A DNA stretch of 22,170 nucleotides. It comes from Paracoccaceae bacterium (lineage in GTDB: Bacteria; Pseudomonadota; Alphaproteobacteria; Rhodobacterales; Rhodobacteraceae). A program made the translations under genes and the position numbers. The DNA lies in assembly GCA_009920815.1 (NCBI GenBank), contig RFZH01000018.1, positions 1-22,170 on the forward strand, in the 5' to 3' direction. Below the pieces are notes generated by a model. It searched no databases, was not told where the DNA came from, and worked only from the letters and a program-made list of their open reading frames with translations. This document shows, one piece after another, positions 7,239-16,005 of the stretch. Numbering within the stretch: the first letter of the stretch is position 1; the number at the start of each line of letters is the position of its first letter.

Positions 7239-7265
7239 AAAAAGCCGCGCTTTTGACGCGGCTTT
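7239..7265 (-). terminator. Terminator-like hairpin between accC and aat (minus strand)
   Basis: Read on the minus strand, AAAGCCGCG-TCAAAAG-CGCGGCTTT forms a perfect 9-bp stem, and the final T's run into TTAAC, giving a T5 tract. It lies directly after the accC stop and about 18 bases before the aat GTG. It fits a rho-independent terminator or partial attenuator inside the accB-accC-aat group. Confidence 0.75.
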
Positions 7266-7270
7266 CGATG

Positions 7271-8617
7271 TTATCCGTATTTCTGTTCCAGCCACTTTTC
7301 CAGCCAGTGGATATTGTAGGATCCGCTGTGAATGTCGTCTTCTTGTAACAACTGATGGAACAATGGAACGGTCGTATCAATGCCATCGACGATCAACTCT
7401 GACAAAGCACGCTGCAGACGCGCCAATGCTTCGTTACGATCACGGCCGTGTACAATCAACTTGCCAATCAAGCTGTCGTAATAGGGTGGAATGGAATAGC
7501 CAGCATAAAGCGCACTGTCCATGCGCACGCCTAAACCGCCCGGCGCATGGTAAGATGTGACCTTGCCGGGGCAGGGCGCAAAATTCGGCAAACGTTCTGC
7601 GTTGATGCGCACCTCGATGGCGTGACCATTGATGGTCAGATCATCTTGGGTGAACGACATCGGCAATCCCTCTGCGACACGAATTTGTTCACGAACCAGA
7701 TCAACGCCAAAGATAGCTTCGGTGACGGGGTGTTCCACTTGCAAACGGGTATTCATTTCGATGAAATAAAATTCGCCGTTTTCATACAGGAATTCGATTG
7801 TGCCCGCACCGATGTAATTGATTTTCGCCACTGCGTCGGCACAAATTTTACCAATACGTGCACGTTCTTCTGGGCTGATACAGGGGCCTGGTGCCTCTTC
7901 AAACACTTTTTGATGGCGCCGTTGCAACGAACAATCGCGTTCGCCCAGATGAACGGCGTTGCCTTTACCATCCCCAAAGACTTGGATCTCGATATGGCGC
8001 GGAGTGGTTAGGTATTTTTCGATGTAGACCTCGTCATTCCCGAAAGCGGCCTTACCTTCGGCGCGTGCGGTCATAAACGCCTGTTCCATTTGTGCGGCGT
8101 TTTGCGCGACTTTCATGCCACGCCCGCCGCCACCTGCAGTGGCTTTGATGATGACAGGATACCCAATCTCTGCGCCGATGCGCTTTGCATCTTCTAAAGT
8201 TGGAACGCCGCCATCTGATCCCGGAACGCAAGGAACCCCCAAGGCTTTCATCGTGTCCTTGGCTGTTATTTTATCACCCATGATGCGGATATGTTCCGCT
8301 GTTGGGCCGATAAAGGTTAGGCCGTGATCTTCAACGATTTGCACGAACCGCGCGTTTTCAGATAAAAAACCGTAACCCGGGTGGATTGCTTGTGCGCCCG
8401 TGATTTCACACGCTGAAATGATCGCTGGCATCGACAAATAGCTGTCAGTGCCCGCAGCTGGCCCAATGCAGACAGACTCGTCGGCCATACGCACATGCAT
8501 TGCGTCGGCGTCAGCTGTGGAGTGTACCGCGACCGATTGAATGCCCATTTCACGGCACGCTCGGATAACCCGCAGCGCGATTTCCCCGCGATTGGCAATA
8601 AGAATTTTATTGAACAT
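7271..8617 (-). CDS. accC: Acetyl-CoA carboxylase biotin carboxylase subunit
   Basis: Carboxylates the biotin on AccB using ATP and bicarbonate, the first half-reaction of malonyl-CoA synthesis for fatty acids. The 448-residue protein has the full ATP-grasp architecture: N-terminal ILIANRGEIALRVIRA, Lys116 and Lys159, the glycine-rich loop AGGGGRGMKV (161-170), Lys238 in RRHQKVFEEAP, metal-binding Glu276 and Glu288, and the signature EMNTRLQVEHPVTE (287-300) with catalytic Arg292. The ATG at 8617 is chosen over the TTG one codon upstream; AAGG lies about ten bases 5' of it. It starts 12 bases after accB, the standard accBC operon. The transcript probably ends in part at the hairpin just downstream. 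Confidence 0.98.
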   Translation of the reverse strand: MFNKILIANRGEIALRVIRACREMGIQSVAVHSTADADAMHVRMADESVCIGPAAGTDSYLSMPAIISACEITGAQAIHPGYGFLSENARFVQIVEDHGLTFIGPTAEHIRIMGDKITAKDTMKALGVPCVPGSDGGVPTLEDAKRIGAEIGYPVIIKATAGGGGRGMKVAQNAAQMEQAFMTARAEGKAAFGNDEVYIEKYLTTPRHIEIQVFGDGKGNAVHLGERDCSLQRRHQKVFEEAPGPCISPEERARIGKICADAVAKINYIGAGTIEFLYENGEFYFIEMNTRLQVEHPVTEAIFGVDLVREQIRVAEGLPMSFTQDDLTINGHAIEVRINAERLPNFAPCPGKVTSYHAPGGLGVRMDSALYAGYSIPPYYDSLIGKLIVHGRDRNEALARLQRALSELIVDGIDTTVPLFHQLLQEDDIHSGSYNIHWLEKWLEQKYG

Positions 8618-8629
8618 CAATCAGAAACC

Positions 8630-9118
8630 TTATTCGATGATGACCAAAGGTGCGCCAAATTCTACTGCGCCGCCGTCTTCAACCAAGATGCGCTTGATCG
8701 TTCCTGAGCGTGGTGACGGAATTTGGTTCATTGTTTTCATTGCTTCGATGATCAACAGTGTATCCCCTTCGGCAATAGAGGCACCGACACTGATGAACGG
8801 CGCAGCACCTGGTTCAGCCTGCATATAAACCGTACCAACCATCGGAGATGTGACAGCACCTGGGTGGCTGGCTGGATCATCGACGGCCGCGACAGCGGCG
8901 GGCGCTGCTGCCGCAGGTGCGGTTGCAACTGGTGCGGCGACGGCTGCAGGTGCGGCCACCTGTTGCACAACAGTTGTGGCGCGACTAACGCGAACGTTTA
9001 AGGTGTCATCTTCGCCATATTCGCGTTTGACCGAAAGTTCTGTCAAATCGTTTTCGTTTAACAACTCGGCCAATGCCTTGATGAATTCAACATCTTGATC
9101 GCGATTATTTTTTGTCAT
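8630..9118 (-). CDS. accB: Acetyl-CoA carboxylase biotin carboxyl carrier protein
   Basis: Carries biotin between AccC and the carboxyltransferase AccAD. Of 162 residues, about 1-45 form the N-terminal segment, 50-80 an Ala/Pro/Val-rich flexible linker, and 85-162 the biotinyl domain. The biotinylation site is Lys128 in EAMKTMNQI, with the GTVYMQAEPGAAPFISVG thumb region before it. The ATG at 9116-9118 follows GAGGGACT on the minus strand. It is the first gene of the accB-accC group. The linker region leaves a long open frame on the opposite strand that is not a gene. Confidence 0.98.
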   Translation of the reverse strand: MTKNNRDQDVEFIKALAELLNENDLTELSVKREYGEDDTLNVRVSRATTVVQQVAAPAAVAAPVATAPAAAAPAAVAAVDDPASHPGAVTSPMVGTVYMQAEPGAAPFISVGASIAEGDTLLIIEAMKTMNQIPSPRSGTIKRILVEDGGAVEFGAPLVIIE

Positions 9119-9168
9119 TCTAGTCCCTCAATGCCGATATGATTGGCCTGCTGTGTTTTATTTTGATC

Positions 9169-9197
9169 TATATAAGGCAGAATGTCGCGGGTGAAAA
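9169..9197 (-). promoter_or_regulatory. Candidate promoter for accBC
   Basis: On the minus strand, TTTTCA (9192-9197) and TATATA (9169-9174) are 17 bases apart and lie about 50 bases before the accB ATG. The -10 box is good and the -35 box is weak. The gene upstream (PAS-LuxR) ends about 60 bases further on. Suggestive only. Confidence 0.35.
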
Positions 9198-9253
9198 GCT
9201 TTCAAGCACCGTTTAAATTCCCCTGCTATACCAAAATGTAAAATTTTTTTTAC

Positions 9254-9793
9254 CTAAAGCGGCATTCCCGACAATTTTGCAACCAAGTCATGCAGCTTTC
9301 GCGCGTTAAACTTGGCAAGCAGCTTTGCGCGATGCACTTCGACAGTGCGATAGGAAACACCCAGTTCGCGCCCGATTTCTTTGCTGGTCAATCCGCGACA
9401 GGTCAAAATTGCGATTTCCTTTTCGCGTGGTGTCAGCGAAACGACCGGACGTTCTTGTGATAAATCGGCAAAGCTCCAGATCGCTTGTTCGCGCGGATCG
9501 GGCTGGGTTGAATGACCCCGTACGCGACACCAAAACAAGGTCCCATTTGAGCGGCGCATAATGCGTTCATCATGATAGATCCCATGACGCGAAAGCGCAT
9601 CTTGCACGATTTGCCCCGTCCGTTCAAAGTCATCTTTCGTTGGATAAAGTTGTGCGATTGATGCGCCCTTGAACGTTTCCAAGGTCCCAGAAAACATTTC
9701 GCAAAACATTTGATTGCAGTCGGTGATGTTGCGATGTGTCAACACCGCAAGCCCAATTGGCGCGTGTTCAAATGCAATATTGCGTAAATCCAT
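9254..9793 (-). CDS. PAS domain-containing LuxR-type transcriptional regulator
   Basis: Probable stand-alone sensor-regulator of about 179 residues with an N-terminal PAS domain (about 1-110) and a C-terminal LuxR/GerE helix-turn-helix (about 118-175). The PAS part shows FEHAPIGLAVLTHRNITDCNQMF and the PAC-like ERIMRRSNGTLFWCRVRG. The HTH begins with the hallmark LTPREKEIAILTCRGLTSKE followed by REL..SYRTVEVHRAKLLAKF. There is no receiver or kinase domain, so the signal is probably a small molecule or redox/light state bound by PAS, which cannot be told from sequence. The start at 9793 is chosen because AGGA lies eight bases upstream; an ATG six codons earlier (9811) has no ribosome site. It diverges from the acyl-CoA synthetase gene, a natural target. 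Confidence 0.88.
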   Translation of the reverse strand: MDLRNIAFEHAPIGLAVLTHRNITDCNQMFCEMFSGTLETFKGASIAQLYPTKDDFERTGQIVQDALSRHGIYHDERIMRRSNGTLFWCRVRGHSTQPDPREQAIWSFADLSQERPVVSLTPREKEIAILTCRGLTSKEIGRELGVSYRTVEVHRAKLLAKFNARKLHDLVAKLSGMPL

Positions 9794-9902
9794 CGTTCTT
9801 GTCCTATTCATGCGCTTACATTGCGAAAATAACGTGGGGTCGGCCCCATTGTAATTTATCCTGCGCCCGATAAAGTTTCGTCAAATGCTGCGGAGTATGC
9901 TT

Positions 9903-11387
9903 ATGAATCTTTCTCACTGGCTGGCTAGAAATGCTGAAAGAAATCCCAATTTTGACGCCCTTTTTTTAGGTGAAAAACGCATCTTTAGCTATGGCGAATT
10001 ATGGGCTGCGGTCAAGGGTGCAGCCTCTTGGCTATGCGATATGGGCATCCGACCCGGCGATCGTGTCGGAATTTTCATGAAAAATACGCCCGAGTATCTG
10101 GTTGTATTTTATGCGATTTGGGCCGCCGGTGGCGTGGTCGTGCCAATCAATGGAAAACTGCATCCAAAAGAGGCCGATTGGATTTTGCAAAATGCCGATT
10201 GTGATCATGTTTTATGCTGCAACAGCTTGGGACCCGTGCTAAGTGAGGTTTCGGATGTTCGGGTACACATTCCTAAATTGGCTGATTTCGCGTCAGAGTG
10301 TTCTTTCGACATTAAACATCGCGGGTCTGACGATTTGGCATGGCTGTTTTACACCTCGGGGACCACAGGGCGCCCCAAGGGGGTCATGATCACCCATGGC
10401 ATGATACAGACTATGGCCTTGGGCTATTTTGCGGATGTCGATGAGGTGCGTAGCGCGGATGCGACGCTCTATGCCGCACCCATGTCACATGGGGCCGGGC
10501 TGTATAGCATTCAACATGTATTGGCAGGGGCGCGCCATGTCATCCCTGAAAGTGGCGGGTTTGACGAAGCCGAGATTTTTGCACTGGCCAAACATTTCGG
10601 AGCGGTCCATATGTTTGCCGCTCCAACAATGGTCAAACGGATGACCCAATACGCCAAAGAACACGGGGAAACAGGCAAAGGCCTGCGCACCATCGTTTAT
10701 GCGGGGGGGCCGATGTATATGGCGGATATCATCGAAGCGGTTGATCATTTTGGCCCGCGGTTCGTGCAAATCTATGGCCAAGGCGAATGCCCCATGGGCA
10801 TCACCGTGTTGCCGCGTTCTGATGTCACCGATCGGACCCATCCGCGATGGCGCGAGCGTTTGAAATCAGTGGGCTATGCCCAGTCTGCTGTTGAAGTGCG
10901 CATCACAGGTTCAAACGGTGAAACACTGCCATTGGGTGCAGTGGGCGAAATCATGGTGCGTGGTGATCTGGTGATGCCTGGATATTGGCAAAACCCCAGC
11001 GCATCAGAGGAAACACTCGTTCAGGGATGGCTGAAAACGGGGGATATGGGGGCCTTGGACGCCGACGGGTATTTGACGCTGCATGATCGGTCTAAAGATA
11101 TGATCATCTCGGGGGGCACAAATATCTACCCACGTGAGGTCGAAGAGGTGTTGTTGGAGCATCCCGCTGTGCGCGAGGCGTCGGTGGTTGGGCGGCCCCA
11201 TCCTGAATGGGGCGAAGATGTTGTTGCCTTTGTGGTGGCCACAGGCATCGATGCCACTGATCTGGATCGCTTTTGCCTTGAACATATGGCGCGTTTTAAA
11301 AGGCCAAAATCATATGTGTTTGTCGATGAATTGCCAAAAAACAACTATGGCAAAATCTTGAAGACCGAATTGCGCCAAAGGCTTTAG
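9903..11387 (+). CDS. Acyl-CoA synthetase (class I adenylate-forming enzyme)
   Basis: AMP-forming ligase that would activate a carboxylic acid to an acyl-adenylate and then to an acyl-CoA. The 494-residue protein has all core motifs: A3 YTSGTTGRPKG (150-160), A5-like YGQGECPMG, A7/A8 LKTGDMGALDADGYLTLHDRSKDMIISGG with NIYPREVEEVL, and the A10 lysine in PKNNYGKILKTEL. It has no signal peptide. The nearest annotated types would be long-chain or aromatic (4-coumarate-like) CoA ligases, but the substrate cannot be read from the pocket. The start at 9903 is preferred over ATGs at 9885 and 9897 because GGAG (9892-9895) is placed seven bases before it. Its TAG shares two bases with the TAA of convergent ygfZ. 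Confidence 0.92.
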   Translation: MNLSHWLARNAERNPNFDALFLGEKRIFSYGELWAAVKGAASWLCDMGIRPGDRVGIFMKNTPEYLVVFYAIWAAGGVVVPINGKLHPKEADWILQNADCDHVLCCNSLGPVLSEVSDVRVHIPKLADFASECSFDIKHRGSDDLAWLFYTSGTTGRPKGVMITHGMIQTMALGYFADVDEVRSADATLYAAPMSHGAGLYSIQHVLAGARHVIPESGGFDEAEIFALAKHFGAVHMFAAPTMVKRMTQYAKEHGETGKGLRTIVYAGGPMYMADIIEAVDHFGPRFVQIYGQGECPMGITVLPRSDVTDRTHPRWRERLKSVGYAQSAVEVRITGSNGETLPLGAVGEIMVRGDLVMPGYWQNPSASEETLVQGWLKTGDMGALDADGYLTLHDRSKDMIISGGTNIYPREVEEVLLEHPAVREASVVGRPHPEWGEDVVAFVVATGIDATDLDRFCLEHMARFKRPKSYVFVDELPKNNYGKILKTELRQRL

Positions 11388-12127
11388 ATCAACGGATCAA
11401 TCTGCTGGGCTTGCGCAGTTTCTGTGCCAAGCCCCTCGATGCGATCAAACCTGACGTAACACAAGGCCTGTTGCCCCGAAACCGTATGTACTGTGCCGAC
11501 AGCTTTTCCTTGTGACAAAAGTGTTTGCCCGCAGGTGACCGGTCCTTGGAATGTCACCCGTGCAAGCCCTTTGCGCAGTTCAGTCTTATGTTTCATGCGT
11601 GCTGTGACCTCTTGGCCAACGTAGCAGCCTTTTCTAAAATCAACGCCGTTCAAGCGCGCAAATCCCATCTCAAGGATATAGCTCTCTGATGTGAGTTCTG
11701 CGCCAAATTCAGGGATGCCAAGCGCGACGCGTTGCGCATCCCAGTCTATCTGTTGTGTGGTTTCTATCGGTGCACCATAATATCGCCAGCCCATGTCCGC
11801 ATGACGCGGATCGACAAAAGCCCCAGCCTGCACAGGTCCTAAACCACAGCTCACGGTGATATCCGTGGCAGCTATCGCGACATCGGCGCGTAATTTGTAC
11901 ATCGTTAGGCGTTTGGTCAGGTCCCCCGCCTGTTGGGTGGCCACGTCAACCAAAATATCGTTGCCGTCTGGCACCAAAAAGAAATCGACAAGATATTTAC
12001 CTTGCGGTGTCAAAAGCGCAGTATAGACCATTCCATGGTCCAGCTTTTTCACGTCATTTGAGACAAGATTTTGCAAGAATTTACGTGCATCCGATCCCGA
12101 TATTCGCAAAATTGTCCGTTCTGACAT
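11384..12127 (-). CDS. ygfZ: YgfZ/GcvT-domain folate-binding protein
   Basis: Tetrahydrofolate-binding protein of the COG0354 family that supports assembly or repair of certain iron-sulfur enzymes (for example MiaB in E. coli). The 247 residues start MSERTILRISGSDARKFLQNLVSNDV, and the family signature KGCYVGQEVTARMKHK, containing the conserved redox cysteine, lies about two-thirds along the chain. The ATG at 12125-12127 is chosen by family alignment; an in-frame ATG ten codons upstream at 12157 has no ribosome site. It meets the acyl-CoA synthetase gene stop to stop with a 4-base overlap and diverges from the glycosyltransferase gene. Confidence 0.92.
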   Translation of the reverse strand: MSERTILRISGSDARKFLQNLVSNDVKKLDHGMVYTALLTPQGKYLVDFFLVPDGNDILVDVATQQAGDLTKRLTMYKLRADVAIAATDITVSCGLGPVQAGAFVDPRHADMGWRYYGAPIETTQQIDWDAQRVALGIPEFGAELTSESYILEMGFARLNGVDFRKGCYVGQEVTARMKHKTELRKGLARVTFQGPVTCGQTLLSQGKAVGTVHTVSGQQALCYVRFDRIEGLGTETAQAQQIDPLI

Positions 12128-12193
12128 AACGACCGCCGTTTTCTGTGTGACCAACATATGTCATATAGGGCATCGACCGAACAAGGAAAAGCC

Positions 12194-12886
12194 ATGGCTG
12201 CGCCAATTTCAATAATCATACCCACTCTGAACGCCCAAGACGCCTTGGGGCGGTCTTTGGTCCCATTGTTTGAAGGGGTACACCAAGGCGTAATCCGCGA
12301 GGTTATTTTTTCCGATGGCGGATCACAGGATCGCACCAAAGAGATTGCTGACGACTTGGGGGCAATTTTTATGTCTGGACCGGCTTCGCGCGGTGCACAA
12401 ATCGCGCGTGGGATGACCGCGGCGCAGGGCGAATGGCTTTTGGTGTTACATGCTGATACGGTGTTGCCCGATGATTGGGTCAATTTGTGCATGACCCATA
12501 GCACACAGTTTGTGGATAAAGTCGGTTATTTTGATCTGGCGTTTGATCACGGTGGGTTCGGGGCGCGCACCGTGGCCAAATGGGTTTGGCTGCGATCGCG
12601 TTTGTTTGGCCTGCCCTATGGAGATCAGGCAATTTTCATAGCACGTCACCATTTGGATGGGATCGGCGGCTATCCCGATTTACCTTTGATGGAGGACGTT
12701 GCCCTTGCGCGTATGGTATCGCCACATTTGCGGCCCTTGGGCGGTCATGTCACGACAAGTGCGGAAAAATATCGTCGACATGGATGGCTGAAACAAGGCG
12801 CGCGTAATTTGATTATGTTGTGCCGTTTTTTGTTGGGGGCCGATCCCCAGCGACTCTATGAGGCGTATTACAAACAGAAACGTTAG
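12194..12886 (+). CDS. Family 2 glycosyltransferase, TIGR04283 type
   Basis: Putative GT-A fold glycosyltransferase of 230 residues. It opens with ISIIIPTLNAQ, continues with EVIFSDGGSQDRT (nucleotide-binding Asp), a SRGAQIARGMTAAQGEW segment, and HADTVLPDDW, the DxD-like site. The SRGxQ...HADT pattern marks the subfamily TIGR04283 (rSAM/selenodomain-associated transferase 2). No radical-SAM or TIGR04282 partner is visible nearby, so the pathway is unknown. The ATG at 12194 has AAGGA just upstream; an in-frame ATG at 12158 (MSYRAS) has no ribosome site. It ends two bases before the stop of convergent lolD. Confidence 0.88.
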   Translation: MAAPISIIIPTLNAQDALGRSLVPLFEGVHQGVIREVIFSDGGSQDRTKEIADDLGAIFMSGPASRGAQIARGMTAAQGEWLLVLHADTVLPDDWVNLCMTHSTQFVDKVGYFDLAFDHGGFGARTVAKWVWLRSRLFGLPYGDQAIFIARHHLDGIGGYPDLPLMEDVALARMVSPHLRPLGGHVTTSAEKYRRHGWLKQGARNLIMLCRFLLGADPQRLYEAYYKQKR

Positions 12887-12888
12887 GA

Positions 12889-13572
12889 TCAGACTTGGAC
12901 CAATTTGTGATTGTCCAGGCGAACTTGGCGCGTCATGCGCGCTGCAAGCTCGGGGTTGTGGGTGGCGATCAGCGCCGTCAGGCCTGTTTCGCGAACCACA
13001 TCAAGTAAGACATCAAATACCTGATCAGATGTTGTTTGATCCAAATTTCCGGTTGGTTCATCGGCCAACAAAACCCGTGGATTATTTGCCAGTGCCCTAC
13101 AAAACGCGACGCGTTGTTGTTCGCCGCCCGAGAGCTGCGACGGGCGATGATCGCCACGTTTGGTCAACCCAACCATGCCAAGTAATGTTTTTGCATGCGC
13201 GGTGGCGTCGCGGTCCGATGTGCCATTTGCCAATTGTGGTAAAATGATATTTTCGATGGCACTGAATTCGGGCAAAAGATGGTGAAACTGGTAAACAAAG
13301 CCAATATCTTGTCGACGCAGCTTGGTGCGTTTGCGATCATTTGCGTCGCTGACACTGTGTCCGCCCAGAATGACCTGTCCTTGATCTGCGGTATCCAAGA
13401 GGCCTGCGATGTGCAACAAAGTTGACTTGCCCGCACCTGACGGAGCAACCAGCGCAGTCGTTTCACCTTTGGTCAGCGAAAGATCCACATGATCCAAGAC
13501 GCGAATTTCATTCGGGCGGCCATGGTTATAACCTTTGCAGATACCGCGCAGTTCAAGAACAAAGTCATTCAT
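12889..13572 (-). CDS. lolD: Lipoprotein-releasing system ATP-binding protein LolD
   Basis: ATPase of the inner-membrane LolCDE complex that extracts lipoproteins and hands them to LolA. The 227-residue ABC protein shows Walker A APSGAGKST (43-51), the Q-loop Gln95 in GFVYQFHHLLPEF, the signature LSGGEQQRVAFCRAL (147-161) and Walker B VLLADEPTGNLD (167-178). The FHHLLPEFSAIENI stretch is characteristic of LolD/MacB-type ATPases. The ATG at 13572 overlaps the end of lolC by eight bases, so the two are translationally coupled. Confidence 0.95.
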   Translation of the reverse strand: MNDFVLELRGICKGYNHGRPNEIRVLDHVDLSLTKGETTALVAPSGAGKSTLLHIAGLLDTADQGQVILGGHSVSDANDRKRTKLRRQDIGFVYQFHHLLPEFSAIENIILPQLANGTSDRDATAHAKTLLGMVGLTKRGDHRPSQLSGGEQQRVAFCRALANNPRVLLADEPTGNLDQTTSDQVFDVLLDVVRETGLTALIATHNPELAARMTRQVRLDNHKLVQV

Positions 13573-14773
13573 AGCGCAGTGCCTCGACTGGATTTAGGCG
13601 TGCCGCACGGCGCGCTGGAAAATAGGTTACGCCGAAACTAAGCGCTAGGGAAAAGATGACCGCGGATAGAACATCACGCAGATGCAATTCTGCCGGCAAG
13701 GCGTAGATCCCGCGAATGGATGGATCCCACACGCCGCCACCCGAGTAATAGTTGATGAACGAAAAAATCGGATCAATATAAACTGCAAACAAGCACCCCA
13801 ATATTACGCCGAAAGCTGTGCCCAAAACCCCTGTAAACGCGCCACATAGGAAGAACACACGTAATATCGAGCCTTGTGTAAGACCCATGGTGCGCAAAAT
13901 GCCGATGTCGCGCCCTTTGTTTTTCACCAACATAATCAATCCAGAGACGATGTTCATGGTCGCAATCATGACAAGGATACCCATGATGATATACATCACA
14001 TTGTCCTCAACGGTCAGCGCACGCAGGTAATTTCCTGATGCATCGCGCCATGTCCATAACTGATAGTTTGATGGCAGAATACTATTAAGGCCATTGATCA
14101 CAGGTTCAAGATTTTCAGGATCGCCAAGCAACACCTCGATTTCATCGGCGACGCCATCGCGGTCAAAATAATCCTGAGCTTGATCGAACGGCAAATATGC
14201 GCGGGTTTGGTCAATATCAAATCGGCCAGCGGTAAAGATGTAGGCAACCTGAAAAGATTTAACCCGCGGGCTGGTGCCAAAAGCTGTTTTTACCCCATCG
14301 GGGCTAATTAGCTTGATGCTATCTCCGACCGAGACGTTTAAGGCGCGCGCAATACCAGAGCCAATCGATATCCCATAGGGAAAATCGGTGATCTGTCCTT
14401 GTTGACGTTCAGGGTTTGCTATGCGTTCAAGATCTAAAAGATCTTCGTAATGGATGCCAAACACCTGAATGCCTGTGTTTTCACCGTTCGCGTTCGCCAT
14501 GATTTGGCCTTTGACCAAAGGGGCTGCGCGCTTTACACCATCGATGGCTTTCACGCTTTGGGTGACCTCTGTGATATGTGCGTTCGCGCCTAAAATTGTG
14601 TCGACCAACTCGGCTCGAAAACCGCTGCGCACGGCCATAGTCGCGATAAGTGCGAAAACAGCCAGCGTGATACCAATCAAGCTGATCCAAGTCATCACGC
14701 TGACACCACCATCGGCGCGCTTGGCCCGAAGGTATCGCCATGCGATCATGAATTCATATTTTGAAAATGGCAC
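13565..14773 (-). CDS. lolC: Lipoprotein-releasing system permease, LolC/LolE family
   Basis: Membrane component of the lipoprotein release transporter, 402 residues. The cytoplasmic start YEFMIAWRYLRAKRADGGVS is the family hallmark. One membrane helix follows (about 28-48), then a large periplasmic domain (about 50-255), then three C-terminal helices making the FtsX permease core with the MNIVSGLIMLVKNKGRDIGILRTMG segment. A single lolC/E gene with lolD suggests a homodimeric permease, as in other alphaproteobacteria. The start is GTG at 14771-14773, with AGGAG seven bases upstream. A TTGACC box (14821-14826, minus strand) could be the -35 element, but its -10 is weak. Confidence 0.93.
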   Translation of the reverse strand: MPFSKYEFMIAWRYLRAKRADGGVSVMTWISLIGITLAVFALIATMAVRSGFRAELVDTILGANAHITEVTQSVKAIDGVKRAAPLVKGQIMANANGENTGIQVFGIHYEDLLDLERIANPERQQGQITDFPYGISIGSGIARALNVSVGDSIKLISPDGVKTAFGTSPRVKSFQVAYIFTAGRFDIDQTRAYLPFDQAQDYFDRDGVADEIEVLLGDPENLEPVINGLNSILPSNYQLWTWRDASGNYLRALTVEDNVMYIIMGILVMIATMNIVSGLIMLVKNKGRDIGILRTMGLTQGSILRVFFLCGAFTGVLGTAFGVILGCLFAVYIDPIFSFINYYSGGGVWDPSIRGIYALPAELHLRDVLSAVIFSLALSFGVTYFPARRAARLNPVEALRYE

Positions 14774-14898
14774 CGAACGACTCCTGCATTTAGGGCCAAC
14801 CTGTAATCTGGGACAAAAAAGGTCAAGCCTTATGAAAAAGCGATGGCGTTTTTTGCGGATCTAAGCTTTTTATACACAAAACCACAGGAAAAGATCCC

Positions 14899-16005
14899 AT
14901 GCATCGATTGCGTTATACCCAGCTATTGACCCGTTTGCCCGCCACTGTGCCTTTTGTTGGGCCTGAAACCCAAGAACGCGCGCGCGGGGGGGCATTTGTC
15001 GCCCGCTTGGGGGCTAATGAAAATGTGTTTGGTCCGTCGCCTGCTGCGGTGCGTGCCATGCAAAATGCAGCAGATCAAATTTGGATGTACGGTGATCCAA
15101 CCAGTTACGACCTACGGTGCGCTTTGGCTGCACATCTTGGGATCGGCATGGACAACATTGTGGTCGGCGAAGGGATCGATGGTCTGTTGGGCTACATTGT
15201 GCGCATGTTCATTGAACAGGGTGACAGCGTTGTTACCTCAGATGGTGCCTATCCAACGTTCAATTATCACGTTGCGGGCTTTGGTGGTGTGCTGCACAAA
15301 GTTCCCTATCGCGACGATGCAGAGGACCTGCTGGCGTTAATTGCAAAAGGTCGCGAGACAGGGGCAAAACTGATTTATTTTGCAAACCCTGACAACCCTA
15401 TGGGCAGCTGGGTCGACGGTGCAACCATTGTCGCAGCTTTGGATCACTTGCCCAGCGATGCGCTGTTGATCCTTGACGAAGCTTATGTCGAGTTTGCGCC
15501 CCAAGGGACCGCGCCTGTGATAGATATCCAAGATCCGCGCGTTATTCGATTGCGCACGTTTTCCAAGGCGTACGGCATGGCTGGCGCGCGCGTTGGTTAT
15601 GCGTTCGGCGCGGCCGAGGTGATCGGCCAGTTTGAAAAAATTCGAAACCATTTTGGCATGAACCGTGTCGCGCAAATCGGTGCATTGGCTGCCTTGAATG
15701 ACCCCGAGTGGTTGGTGAAAACGGTCTCTAGCGTTGACGCTGCACGCAGACGCATTCATCACATAGCAACTGAAAGCGGGTTGACCGCGCTTGCGTCGGC
15801 GACCAATTTTGTTGCTGTCGACTGCGGGCAGGATGGTCCGTTTGCACGCGCGGTATTAAACCATTTGGTCAGTTGTGGCGTTTTTGTCCGAATGCCTTTT
15901 GTGGCCCCGCAGGATCGGTGTATCCGTATTAGCGCGGGGCGCGAACAAGATCTGGATCATGTCGCACGTCATCTGCCCGATGCGTTGGCTGTCGCGCGGG
16001 GGTAG
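14899..16005 (+). CDS. PLP-dependent aminotransferase, class I/II (HisC-like)
   Basis: Fold-type I aminotransferase of 368 residues. The PLP lysine is Lys223 in TFSKAYGMAGAR. Supporting residues are the GANENVFGPSP substrate-loop motif near residue 38, Asn163/Asn166 in FANPDNPMGS, Asp193 in LILDEAYVEF, and a C-terminal RISAGRE arginine. These resemble histidinol-phosphate aminotransferases, but the N-terminal part (VGPETQERARGG) and the lack of his genes nearby make the amino acid substrate uncertain. The ATG at 14899 is preceded by AGGA nine bases upstream. It converges on a class V aminotransferase with a single base between the stop codons. Confidence 0.88.
   Translation: MHRLRYTQLLTRLPATVPFVGPETQERARGGAFVARLGANENVFGPSPAAVRAMQNAADQIWMYGDPTSYDLRCALAAHLGIGMDNIVVGEGIDGLLGYIVRMFIEQGDSVVTSDGAYPTFNYHVAGFGGVLHKVPYRDDAEDLLALIAKGRETGAKLIYFANPDNPMGSWVDGATIVAALDHLPSDALLILDEAYVEFAPQGTAPVIDIQDPRVIRLRTFSKAYGMAGARVGYAFGAAEVIGQFEKIRNHFGMNRVAQIGALAALNDPEWLVKTVSSVDAARRRIHHIATESGLTALASATNFVAVDCGQDGPFARAVLNHLVSCGVFVRMPFVAPQDRCIRISAGREQDLDHVARHLPDALAVARG

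Noticed and set aside
8850..9098. Ala/Thr-rich open frame on the plus strand opposite accB
   Set aside because: Caused by the GC-rich Ala/Pro linker of AccB; no independent gene features.
14821..14842. Hairpin plus T-run on the minus strand upstream of lolC
   Set aside because: The stem is only about five pairs with a G-U pair, and no minus-strand gene upstream would need to end here; the TTGACC may instead be a promoter box.
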